The notes beneath the pieces are model-generated. The model did no database searches. It was given only the letters and a program-made list of their open reading frames with translations, and was not told the origin of the DNA. A DNA stretch of 5,713 nt from Bacillota bacterium. GTDB taxonomy: Bacteria > Bacillota_A > Clostridia > Acetivibrionales > DUMB01. Numbering within the stretch: position 1 is the first letter of the stretch; the number at the start of each line of letters is the position of its first letter. A program made the position numbers and the translations under genes. The DNA lies in NCBI GenBank assembly GCA_023621975.1, contig JAMOAC010000499.1, forward strand, positions 1-5,713, in the 5' to 3' direction. Shown one piece after another: positions 1-5,706 of the stretch.

Positions 1-1
1 C

Positions 2-886
2 GACAGGATAGTGGATTACATCGGCAGCTTTGTGGACATCAATGCATTTAACATATTCGGAAATTATAAAACGATTGACAGGGCCTTTGAAGCCTCGGCT
101 GCAGAGGGAATGAACCTTAACGTCATGGCAGTTAATGGACATATACTTGTAAAAAAGCACCATGATAACAAAATTATTATACGTTCACGAGTAAAAAGCC
201 CTAATGACAATGCGGATGAAATTATCTCATTCACAAACGATAACGGTACGGCTTCAGTCATAATTAACAAAACCGGCAACATCAGCGTCTCTCATGAGAT
301 ATATCTGCCTGTTGTAAAGTTCAATAACATCCACCTCGAAACTTCAAACGGTAAAATACTTGTAGAAGACTCAATTTCCGAGTATCTTGAATGTATGACA
401 AAAAACGCCCCCATAGAAGTCACGGGAGCAAACAGCGGCAGAATGGTTATCAACGCCAGAAATTCCAGGATCCAAACCAGCTATATAATTTCAAGGAATA
501 TTCAAATAGATGCAACAAGCTCTGTAATTGATATGAAAAATGTTAAGGCAGTGGATATTTCCGCCGTAACGATGAACGGCAGGATTCTTGTAGAAAATCT
601 GCAAAATCACCGGGATTCCCAGGAAATAAACCTTATTCTTAAGGCAAGCAACGGCGGAATAAAAGTCAATATGAACGACATGGACAACAAAGGTTACAAG
701 ATAAAGGCCCTTGCGACAAACGGAGACGTAAACCTTCTCATCCCCGAATTAATTTACTATAACGTCAACAGGCAGAGTGCAGGAGGAAATTTGGTGGAAG
801 CCGAAAGCAACGGCTATATCAATTACGCTAAGAAAGTTAATATAAATGCGGAAGCAGTCAACGGATACATTGAAGTGGTAAAGTAA
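2..886 (+). CDS. DUF4097-like repetitive beta protein (putative adhesin fold), 5' partial
   Basis: The reading frame is open to the left edge, so the gene probably begins outside the window. A GTG at 11 has only a weak AGGA before it, so I do not accept it as the start. Counting from that GTG, about 291 residues are visible. They carry a recurring turn, a small or hydrophobic residue then NG, x, I/V, at about residues 42, 113, 189, 214, 237, 267 and 284 (for example SNGKILVED, MNGRILVEN, SNGGIKVNM). The sequence between turns alternates hydrophobic and polar residues, as in stacked short beta strands. This pattern is typical of DUF4097 domains, which are predicted to form a parallel beta-helix-like fold and are often called putative adhesins. 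No biochemical role is established for them. No signal peptide or membrane segment is visible in the part present, but the N-terminus is missing. The stop codon lies within the first unit of a tandem repeat. Family assignment is by pattern only. Confidence 0.7.
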   Translation, partial: DRIVDYIGSFVDINAFNIFGNYKTIDRAFEASAAEGMNLNVMAVNGHILVKKHHDNKIIIRSRVKSPNDNADEIISFTNDNGTASVIINKTGNISVSHEIYLPVVKFNNIHLETSNGKILVEDSISEYLECMTKNAPIEVTGANSGRMVINARNSRIQTSYIISRNIQIDATSSVIDMKNVKAVDISAVTMNGRILVENLQNHRDSQEINLILKASNGGIKVNMNDMDNKGYKIKALATNGDVNLLIPELIYYNVNRQSAGGNLVEAESNGYINYAKKVNINAEAVNGYIEVVK

Positions 887-1093
887 GTGGTGAAACGAGT
901 GGTAAAGTAAGCAGCAAACTGAGCAGTAAAGCAAAGTGATAAGATAATGCGATAAAGTAATGTAACAAAAAAAAGCGGCAAAGTTAATGAATAAAGTGAA
1001 CTGGTAATGTGAATTAGTATAATGAATCAGCAAAGAAGACTGATAAAATGAAATGGCACAGGACAAATAGGTGCAGTAAAGCAGTAACAGCAG
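873..1093 (+). repeat. Degenerate 12-13 bp tandem repeat array spanning a gene end and spacer
   Basis: The first five units are exactly 12 bp long: 873-884 aagtggtaaagt, 885-896 aagtggtgaaac, 897-908 gagtggtaaagt, 909-920 aagcagcaaact, 921-932 gagcagtaaagc. Later units are 12-14 bp and more diverged, for example 946-958, 971-984, 985-997, 998-1010, 1036-1049 and 1070-1081. The approximate consensus is RAGYRGYAAAGT. The array is rich in purines and poor in C on the + strand. The first unit lies inside the upstream gene (its last codons GTG GTA AAG and the first base of TAA), so the in-frame stop recurs several times further on. No gene is supported between 887 and 1204. The likely origin is replication slippage followed by decay. 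Confidence 0.8.
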
Positions 1094-1116
1094 CTCTTAA
1101 GCTTTTAAATATATCC

Positions 1117-1167
1117 CTTTTACAAATAGCATACATATGGTATAATACTTTGTTGTGCTTTTACAAA
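1117..1167 (+). repeat. Direct repeat CTTTTACAAA flanking the prfA -10 box
   Basis: The 10-mer cttttacaaa occurs exactly at 1117-1126, overlapping the -35 box, and at 1158-1167, just after the expected transcription start. A third exact copy is at 5628-5637, just before a ribosome-binding-site-like AGGAG. The second copy also contributes the right arm of a 6-bp inverted repeat (ctttgt 1148-1153 with acaaag 1163-1168). It could be an operator or chance in AT-rich DNA. Confidence 0.3.
1119..1146 (+). promoter_or_regulatory. Sigma-A-type promoter for prfA
   Basis: The -35 box TTTACA (1119-1124) matches the consensus at 5 of 6 positions. The -10 box TATAAT (1141-1146) is perfect, and the spacing is 16 bp. 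Transcription should start near 1153, leaving a leader of about 50 bases before prfA. It is the best promoter in the spacer after the repeat array, so prfA probably starts its own transcript. Confidence 0.75.
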
Positions 1168-1204
1168 GATAATAAATTTAAGTTTAATTGATATGAGGTG
1201 CAGA

Positions 1205-2287
1205 ATGTTTGATAAGCTTGAAGTTGCTGAAAAAAGGTACGAAGAAATAAATCACAAGTTAAGCGATCCTGCTGTTATTGCTGATCAGAATGAATACAGA
1301 AACCTGATGAAAGAGCATTCTGAACTTGAAGAAATAGTGTTCAAATATCGCGAATATAAAAAAGTTAACAAGGATATTGCAGAAGCAAAAGAACTTCTTA
1401 ATGATAAACTGGAAAAAGACTTTCGTGAAATGGTTGAAGATGAACTGAAAGAATTGAAAGCAAAGCTTGAAGAGATAAAAAAGGAGCTAAAAATACTGTT
1501 GCTTCCAAAGGACCCCAACGACAACAGAAGTGTTATCGTGGAAATACGCAGCGGGGCCGGAGGCGAAGAAGCCGCCTTGTTTGCAGCAGATTTATTCAGA
1601 ATGTATTCCATGTATGCTGAAAAAAGAGGATGGAAAATAGAGATACTGGATTCAAATGAAACTGAAATAGGCGGCTTTAAGGAAATTATTTTTTCTGTTA
1701 ATGCCAAGGGAGCTTACAGCAGGCTTAAGTTTGAAAGCGGAGTTCACAGGGTTCAAAGAGTTCCGACCACCGAATCGGGCGGCAGGATTCATACGTCTAC
1801 CGTGACAGTTGCCGTATTGCCTGAAGTAGAAGAAGTCGAAGTTGAGATAAATCCAAACGACCTTGAAATTGATACATTCCGTGCATCAGGCGCCGGAGGG
1901 CAGCACGTAAACAAAACCGATTCGGCTATAAGAATTACTCACAAGCCAACAGGTATAGTTGTTACCTGTCAGGACGAAAGGTCGCAGCACAAGAACAGAG
2001 AAAAGGCCATGAAGATCCTCAGGGCAAGACTTTATGAGCTTGCCCGCGAGCAGCAGAATTCAGAAGTGGCAGAAGCAAGAAAAAGCCAGGTCGGAACCGG
2101 TGACAGAAGTGAAAGGATCAGGACGTACAACTTTCCTCAGGGACGCGTTACGGATCACAGGATAGGCCTTACGCTATACAAGCTGGATGAAATACTAAAC
2201 GGCGATTTGGATGAAATTATTGAATCCCTCATTACGGCTGACCAGACTGAAAAGCTCGGAAGCGGCATGGTTGACAATGGAGAATAG
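1205..2287 (+). CDS. prfA: Peptide chain release factor 1 (RF1)
   Basis: RF1 recognises UAA and UAG in the ribosomal A site and triggers release of the finished protein. With the ATG at 1205 the product is 360 residues, the usual RF1 length, and begins [15 protein letters not shown] as the family does. An ATG four codons upstream (1193) is in frame, but the ribosome binding site GAGGTG (1195-1200) overlaps it and fits 1205. The helical N-terminal domain covers about residues 1-100. The PxT codon-recognition motif is PTT at 187-189, in the [15 protein letters not shown] block. The catalytic GGQ loop is at 231-233 ([13 protein letters not shown]), with Gln233 the expected target of the PrmC methyltransferase. 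The PxT motif, rather than the SPF motif of RF2, makes this RF1. No prmC lies beside it in this window. All key residues are present and the gene looks intact. Confidence 0.97.
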   Translation: MFDKLEVAEKRYEEINHKLSDPAVIADQNEYRNLMKEHSELEEIVFKYREYKKVNKDIAEAKELLNDKLEKDFREMVEDELKELKAKLEEIKKELKILLLPKDPNDNRSVIVEIRSGAGGEEAALFAADLFRMYSMYAEKRGWKIEILDSNETEIGGFKEIIFSVNAKGAYSRLKFESGVHRVQRVPTTESGGRIHTSTVTVAVLPEVEEVEVEINPNDLEIDTFRASGAGGQHVNKTDSAIRITHKPTGIVVTCQDERSQHKNREKAMKILRARLYELAREQQNSEVAEARKSQVGTGDRSERIRTYNFPQGRVTDHRIGLTLYKLDEILNGDLDEIIESLITADQTEKLGSGMVDNGE

Positions 2288-2370
2288 CCAATTATAAAAC
2301 TGGCATTAAAATAATTCTGTACGATCCGACAAGCAGATGATCATGCATGGTAGAGATAAAAAAGTGCATA

Positions 2371-2398
2371 TTGATTAAACTGTAAACATTAATATTAA
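2371..2398 (+). promoter_or_regulatory. Possible weak promoter before the ZIP transporter gene
   Basis: TTGATT (2371-2376) and TATTAA (2393-2398) are separated by 16 bp, each matching the sigma-A consensus at about 4 of 6 positions. If used, transcription would start near 2405, inside the left arm of the inverted repeat at 2400-2442. The transcript would then lack part of that hairpin, whereas read-through from prfA would carry all of it. Such matches are frequent in AT-rich DNA, so support is weak. Confidence 0.3.
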
Positions 2399-2399
2399 C

Positions 2400-2442
2400 T
2401 CACCTCGTTGAATACAATTGTAAAGACGGACATACGAGGTGA
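2400..2442 (+). promoter_or_regulatory. Inverted repeat able to mask the transporter's ribosome binding site
   Basis: TCACCTCGT (2400-2408) is the exact reverse complement of ACGAGGTGA (2434-2442), giving a perfect 9-bp stem with a 25-base loop. The right arm holds almost all of the ribosome binding site GAGGTGAT (2436-2443) of the gene starting at 2450. Folded as RNA, it would block ribosome binding. The loop contains a perfect 10-bp palindrome, TACAATTGTA (2413-2422). The repeat is seen directly. Its role as a translational switch or a protein-binding operator is inference. Confidence 0.6.
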
Positions 2443-2449
2443 TGATAAT

Positions 2450-3190
2450 TTGAAACACTTAATCAATGCAACTATAATAGGCCTCATCTCCGGTATGGTG
2501 GGTACCGGTATTGGTGGATTGACGGCCTTTTTTGTTAAAAAAATAAACAACCGCCTATTAAGCTTTATTTTGGAATTTTCTTCAGGCCTTATGACTGCAG
2601 TAGTTTGCTTCGAGCTTCTCCCTGAAGCTTTTTCTTTGGGTGGAAAGTTTCCAGTATTTGCAGGGATTACAGCAGGCATAGCGGTTATAATAGCTATTGA
2701 AAGTTTACTGAAAAATTCATTTTTTATGAAGAAAAGCTATGGAAATAAAAGCCTTTTGAGAGTAGGGATTCTGACATCGGTAGGAATAGCCCTCCACAAC
2801 TTTCCCGAGGGCTTTGCAGTCGGTTCCGGCTTCGAAGCCTCCCTTAAGCTGGGGCTGACCATTACATTAGTAATAATAATCCACGATATACCGGAAGGTA
2901 TTGCCATGGCTGTTCCCATGAGGGCAGGCGGTTTTTCAAAAATGAGAGCTTTCACATATACCCTGCTTTCAGGTGTACCCATGGGACTTGGTGCACTTCT
3001 GGGAGCTGCCCTGGGCAATATATCAAAGGAATTTATAGCCGTATGCCTCGGCTTTGCAGGCGGTGCCATGCTGTATATCGTATTTGGCGAACTTATACCC
3101 GAATCAAAAAGGCTTTACCTTGGAAGATTTTCTTCAGTAGGCAATGTATTGGGAGTAATATGTGGTATAATAGTTTCGATATATAACTAA
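2450..3190 (+). CDS. ZIP-family divalent metal transporter (GufA-like)
   Basis: This is an integral membrane protein expected to carry zinc or related divalent metals (Fe, Mn) into the cytoplasm. The chosen start is TTG at 2450, giving 246 residues, because GAGGTGAT lies six bases upstream. An in-frame TTG at 2408 has no ribosome binding site and sits at the edge of the left hairpin arm. About eight hydrophobic segments are visible, near residues 4-28, 36-60, 68-86, 103-127, 133-157, 166-190, 193-217 and 227-244. The metal-site signatures are HNFPEG at 116-121 (fourth segment) and HDIPEG at 145-150 (fifth segment), with acidic PE motifs at FELLPEA (54-60) and GELIPES (213-219). The loop between segments three and four is short, basic and lacks the histidine cluster seen in many ZIP proteins. 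The second signature has Asp where many relatives have Asn or Gln. Metal specificity cannot be read from the sequence. Confidence 0.9.
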   Translation: MKHLINATIIGLISGMVGTGIGGLTAFFVKKINNRLLSFILEFSSGLMTAVVCFELLPEAFSLGGKFPVFAGITAGIAVIIAIESLLKNSFFMKKSYGNKSLLRVGILTSVGIALHNFPEGFAVGSGFEASLKLGLTITLVIIIHDIPEGIAMAVPMRAGGFSKMRAFTYTLLSGVPMGLGALLGAALGNISKEFIAVCLGFAGGAMLYIVFGELIPESKRLYLGRFSSVGNVLGVICGIIVSIYN

Positions 3191-3277
3191 TAATTTTAAC
3201 CAATAAAACCAATTAATAATTTGATATATAAATGAAAAAAGACATTCTGAAATACACGGAAAAGAGGCAGTAGTGTT

Positions 3278-4330
3278 TTGAAAACGGAAATTATCAGGAT
3301 AGATGAACGCAACATCGATAAATCAGGTATTCGGTATGCAGCTGAGGTGTTAAGATCTGGTGGCCTGGTGGCTTTCCCCACTGAAACGGTGTACGGGCTG
3401 GGGGCTAATGCACTGAATGAAGAGGCAGTCAGAAACATTTTTAAGGCTAAAGGCAGGCCCTCCGACAATCCCCTTATCGTTCATATTGCTGATAAGCGTG
3501 ATGTAGACAAGCTGGTCACCTGCGTACCTGAATGTGCCCATATATTAATGCAAAAATTCTGGCCGGGACCCATTACGCTCATTATGGAGAAGTCCGTTTT
3601 GGTTCCGCTTTCGGTTACTGCAGGGCTAAACACCGTAGGCATAAGAATGCCTTCAAACGCAGTCGCTCACGAACTCATTAAAGAATCCGGAGTGCCTGTT
3701 GCAGCTCCAAGCGCAAACACCTCGGGAAGACCAAGCCCCACCAATGCAGCTCATGTTATAGAAGACTTGTTCGGAAAGGTTGACGTAATAATAGACGCCG
3801 GCAGCTGCAGCGTAGGAGTTGAGTCTACCGTTCTTGACATTACTTCATCACCTCCGGTAATACTAAGGCCCGGAGGCATAACCCCTGAACAGCTTGAAGA
3901 GGTGCTTGGACAGGTGAATCTGGATCCGGCAATACTTAATGAAGTAAAAAGAGACTTCGTTCCGAAGGCCCCCGGAATGAAGTATAAACATTACTCCCCT
4001 AAAGGACAGGTTATAATAGTCGAGGGAGCTCTTGACGCAGTCGTGTCCAAAATAAATGAGCTTATAGCCAAATACTCGTCAAAAGGTGTCCGTGTGGGGG
4101 TAATGGCTACCGATCAGACAAGTTCCGGCTATCACGGCGCTGAAGTAATATCTTTGGGCGACAGGAATAATGCATCGGAAATAGCTGCAAACCTGTTTAA
4201 GGTATTGAGAGAATTCGATGAAAAAGACATGGAAATCATACTGGCTGAATCCGTAAGCAGCTCCGGCATAGGTCTTGCAATTATGAACAGGCTGAACAAG
4301 GCAGCAGGTTATAATATAATAAAAGTTTAA
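3278..4330 (+). CDS. ywlC: L-threonylcarbamoyladenylate synthase, Sua5/YwlC type
   Basis: The enzyme makes threonylcarbamoyl-AMP from threonine, bicarbonate and ATP. TsaB/TsaD/TsaE then transfer the group to A37 of ANN-decoding tRNAs (t6A). At 350 residues it is the long two-domain Sua5 form, not the short YrdC/TsaC form. The YrdC domain covers about residues 13-202, with PTETVYGLGANA (34-45), KGRPSDNPL (58-66), FWPGPIT (94-100) and PSANTSGRPSP (144-154). The conserved K58, R60, S145 and N147 of the active site are all present. A linker with APGMKYKHYSPKG (231-243) leads to the C-terminal Sua5 domain (about 244-348). The start is TTG at 3278, with AGAGG ten bases upstream (3263-3267). No better start is in frame. 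An 87-base gap separates it from the transporter gene, and no convincing promoter is seen there, so it may be co-transcribed with that gene. Its stop abuts the ribosome binding site of ywlE, so those two genes are coupled. Confidence 0.95.
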   Translation: MKTEIIRIDERNIDKSGIRYAAEVLRSGGLVAFPTETVYGLGANALNEEAVRNIFKAKGRPSDNPLIVHIADKRDVDKLVTCVPECAHILMQKFWPGPITLIMEKSVLVPLSVTAGLNTVGIRMPSNAVAHELIKESGVPVAAPSANTSGRPSPTNAAHVIEDLFGKVDVIIDAGSCSVGVESTVLDITSSPPVILRPGGITPEQLEEVLGQVNLDPAILNEVKRDFVPKAPGMKYKHYSPKGQVIIVEGALDAVVSKINELIAKYSSKGVRVGVMATDQTSSGYHGAEVISLGDRNNASEIAANLFKVLREFDEKDMEIILAESVSSSGIGLAIMNRLNKAAGYNIIKV

Positions 4331-4340
4331 GGAGGTAATG

Positions 4341-4850
4341 ATGAAAAAAATACTTTTCGTCTGTACCGGAAATACCTGTAGAAGCCCAATGGCTGAAGCC
4401 TTTATGAAGTCCGCACTGGCTTCTGACGCCGAGCTGTCTGAAAAAATAATTGTTTCATCCGCAGGGATTTCGGCATTTGACGGTGACACGGCAAGTAAGG
4501 AGTCCATTGAGGTAATGAAGTCTATATGGGGAATCGACGTAAGCTCACATCGTGCAACAACACTGAAAAAGGCAGACATAGATGAATCCAATCTCATCCT
4601 CACAATGACCAGGGCTCATAAGAGGTTCCTGGCTTCAATGTACCCCGAAGCAAAAGACAAGATATTCACCCTGAAGGAATTTGCTCTCGATATTGATGAT
4701 TCGGATTTCTCCGGTGAATATAATTTCGGCCTTGACATAACCGACCCATACGGAAAACCGGTGCAGGTATATAAAAAATGTGCTGAAGAAATAAAATACA
4801 TAATAGATAAGCTGTTAGAAAAATTAAAATCAGATCCAAACTTTTTTTGA
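4341..4850 (+). CDS. ywlE: Low-molecular-weight phosphatase, probable protein arginine phosphatase YwlE
   Basis: This cytoplasmic phosphatase belongs to the low-molecular-weight protein tyrosine phosphatase family. The P-loop CTGNTCRS lies at residues 8-15 of a 169-residue product, with nucleophile Cys8 and phosphate-binding Arg14. The general-acid loop is DPYG, Asp135. In Bacillus YwlE the Thr at the fifth position of CTGNTCR selects phosphoarginine, while tyrosine phosphatases usually have Ile or a similar residue there. This protein has Thr12 at that position. The likely role is therefore reversal of McsB-type protein arginine phosphorylation, an inference from that residue and from gene context next to ywlC and rpiB. 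McsB is not in the window. The start at 4341 is preferred over the ATG one codon earlier because GGAGG (4331-4335) is then five bases away rather than two. The ribosome binding site begins directly after the ywlC stop, which suggests translational coupling. Confidence 0.92.
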   Translation: MKKILFVCTGNTCRSPMAEAFMKSALASDAELSEKIIVSSAGISAFDGDTASKESIEVMKSIWGIDVSSHRATTLKKADIDESNLILTMTRAHKRFLASMYPEAKDKIFTLKEFALDIDDSDFSGEYNFGLDITDPYGKPVQVYKKCAEEIKYIIDKLLEKLKSDPNFF

Positions 4851-4875
4851 CATGTAAACGTCTATACTATAAAAT
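4847..4875 (+). promoter_or_regulatory. Sigma-A-type promoter for rpiB, overlapping the ywlE stop
   Basis: A perfect -35 box TTGACA (4847-4852) includes the TGA stop of ywlE (4848-4850). A -10 box TAAAAT (4870-4875, 5 of 6) follows at the ideal 17-bp spacing. Transcription would begin near 4882, giving rpiB a leader of about 120 bases. rpiB can therefore be transcribed apart from the ywlC-ywlE pair, although read-through remains possible because no terminator separates them. Confidence 0.7.
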
Positions 4876-4921
4876 TAATATAAAAAATAAGCTTGTAAAA
4901 TAATGAGAAAAAATTATAGGT

Positions 4922-4975
4922 GTGTCCTTGATAAATAGTTGTCGAATACTTGTTGTCAAATATTTTAAGGGACGC
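4922..4975 (+). promoter_or_regulatory. Possible leader hairpin and short direct repeat before rpiB
   Basis: In the rpiB leader, GTGTCCTT (4922-4929) can pair with AAGGGACGC (4968-4975 side), giving about 8 pairs of which two are G-U, around a 38-base loop. The loop contains a near-perfect direct repeat, GTTGTCGAATA (4938-4948) and GTTGTCAAATA (4952-4962), 14 bases apart. The hairpin does not include the rpiB ribosome binding site. I recognise no known riboswitch, and the structure may be incidental. Confidence 0.25.
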
Positions 4976-5002
4976 TCACTATACGACTTGGAGGATGATA
5001 CA

Positions 5003-5452
5003 ATGATCGGAGTTGGAAGCGACCACGCAGGGTATGGTCTAAAGGTTGAAATAATAAAATACCTTAAAGAAAACGGATACGAGGTAAAGGATTTCGGAAC
5101 ATTTGACGGAGAAAAATCCGTTGATTATCCTGATTATGGACTGGCTGTGGCCGAAGCTGTAAAAAACGGAGAATGCGACAAGGGTATAATTGTTTGCGGT
5201 ACCGGTCTGGGCATTTCAATGTCCGCAAATAAAGTCCCCGGAATACGTGCCGCTCTTTGTACCGACAGCTATATGGCTAAAATGTCAAGGGAGCACAATA
5301 ATGCAAACATACTCGCTCTCGGAAGCCGTGTCGTAGGTGTAGGGCTTGCATTGGATATAGTTGAAACATGGCTCAAGTCTGAGTTCCTTGGTGGAAGGCA
5401 TAAAGTAAGAGTGGACAAAATTTGTGAAATAGAAAAAAAGTATTTAAAATAA
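5003..5452 (+). CDS. rpiB: Ribose-5-phosphate isomerase B
   Basis: The enzyme interconverts ribose-5-phosphate and ribulose-5-phosphate in the non-oxidative pentose phosphate pathway, supplying ribose for nucleotides. The ATG at 5003 gives 149 residues, the usual length for RpiB/LacAB proteins, and GGAGG (4990-4994) lies eight bases upstream. The frame stays open upstream to a GTG at 4922, but those 27 codons have no ribosome binding site and do not resemble the family. Visible motifs are GSDHAG (5-10), DYPDYG (41-46), CGTGLGISMSANK (65-77) with the catalytic Cys65, and REHNNANILALGSRVVG (96-112) with the ring-opening His98. A phosphate-binding basic segment GGRHKVRV follows at 130-137. A single RpiB rather than a LacA/LacB pair, next to ywlE, argues for ribose-5-phosphate rather than galactose-6-phosphate as substrate. 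Allose-6-phosphate activity cannot be excluded. Confidence 0.95.
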   Translation: MIGVGSDHAGYGLKVEIIKYLKENGYEVKDFGTFDGEKSVDYPDYGLAVAEAVKNGECDKGIIVCGTGLGISMSANKVPGIRAALCTDSYMAKMSREHNNANILALGSRVVGVGLALDIVETWLKSEFLGGRHKVRVDKICEIEKKYLK

Positions 5453-5495
5453 ATTAATATAAATATTTTTCAGAATTAATATAAATATTTTTCAG
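5452..5495 (+). repeat. Perfect 22-bp tandem duplication directly after rpiB
   Basis: Two identical 22-bp units lie head to tail at 5452-5473 and 5474-5495, each beginning aattaatataaat and ending tttttcag. The first unit starts on the last base of the rpiB stop codon. The exact identity points to a recent duplication. No stable GC-rich hairpin is formed, so it is not an intrinsic terminator. Confidence 0.85.
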
Positions 5496-5498
5496 AAT

Positions 5499-5620
5499 GA
5501 AATAATTTTAAAGCCGAATAATTTCAACCAAAATTTTTTCAGATAATTTAACGAAATAATTTTAATGATAATATTTTAATGATATAATTTTTGAGAATTT
5601 TTTTGTGATAATTTTAATAA
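5499..5620 (+). repeat. Degenerate AT-rich short repeat array
   Basis: A core close to GATAATTTTAATGA recurs with variation. The 13-mer gaaataattttaa is exact at 5499-5511 and 5553-5565, and diverged forms occur around 5516-5524, 5542-5551, 5567-5579, 5581-5593 and 5607-5619. The spacing is irregular. Together with the flanking repeats it fills the 261-base spacer after rpiB, which holds no supported gene. Confidence 0.55.
5591..5618 (+). promoter_or_regulatory. Possible promoter for a gene beyond the right edge
   Basis: TTGAGA (5591-5596) and TTTAAT (5613-5618) are 16 bp apart, each matching the sigma-A consensus at 5 of 6 positions, but the -10 box lacks the important second-position A. 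A ribosome-binding-site-like AGGAG follows at 5638-5642. Chance matches are expected in sequence this AT-rich. Confidence 0.2.
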
Positions 5621-5649
5621 TGAAAAACTTTTACAAAAGGAGTCATGCA

Positions 5650-5706
5650 GATATATAAAAGATATATAAAAAAGAAATATAAAGAATAATAAGTAGATAT
5701 ATAAAA
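5650..5706 (+). repeat. 11-bp repeat GATATATAAAA, three copies
   Basis: The unit gatatataaaa is exact at 5650-5660 and 5661-5671 in tandem, and again at 5696-5706, with A-rich sequence between. The region runs to the right edge, so the array may continue beyond the window. Confidence 0.7.

Noticed and set aside
749..1066. A 105-codon open frame on the minus strand across the end of the first gene and the repeat array
   Set aside because: It overlaps the DUF4097-like coding region. Its composition (runs of Leu, Tyr, Ser, His) is what the complement of the purine-rich repeat would give, and no ribosome binding site is evident.
1193..1204. Upstream ATG start for prfA adding MRCR
   Set aside because: It overlaps the GAGGTG ribosome binding site, and the family N-terminus begins at MFDKLE, encoded from 1205.
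2287..2310. Possible terminator after prfA (gcca...tggc stem at 2287-2304)
   Set aside because: The stem has four pairs, then a mismatch and two more pairs, and no U-run follows. It does not look like an intrinsic terminator.
3232..3273. Possible 13-codon leader peptide (MKKDILKYTEKRQ) ending just before the ywlC start
   Set aside because: No ribosome binding site precedes its ATG, and short frames are expected by chance. Its end merely contains the AGAGG of ywlC.
4922..5002. N-terminal extension of RpiB from a GTG at 4922
   Set aside because: There is no ribosome binding site at 4922, the extension is unlike the family, and ATG 5003 with GGAGG eight bases upstream gives the standard 149 residues.
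5645..5689. 14-codon frame MQIYKRYIKKKYKE after an AGGAG
   Set aside because: Spacing from AGGAG to the ATG is only two bases, and the Lys/Tyr-rich peptide is a direct product of the 11-bp repeat.
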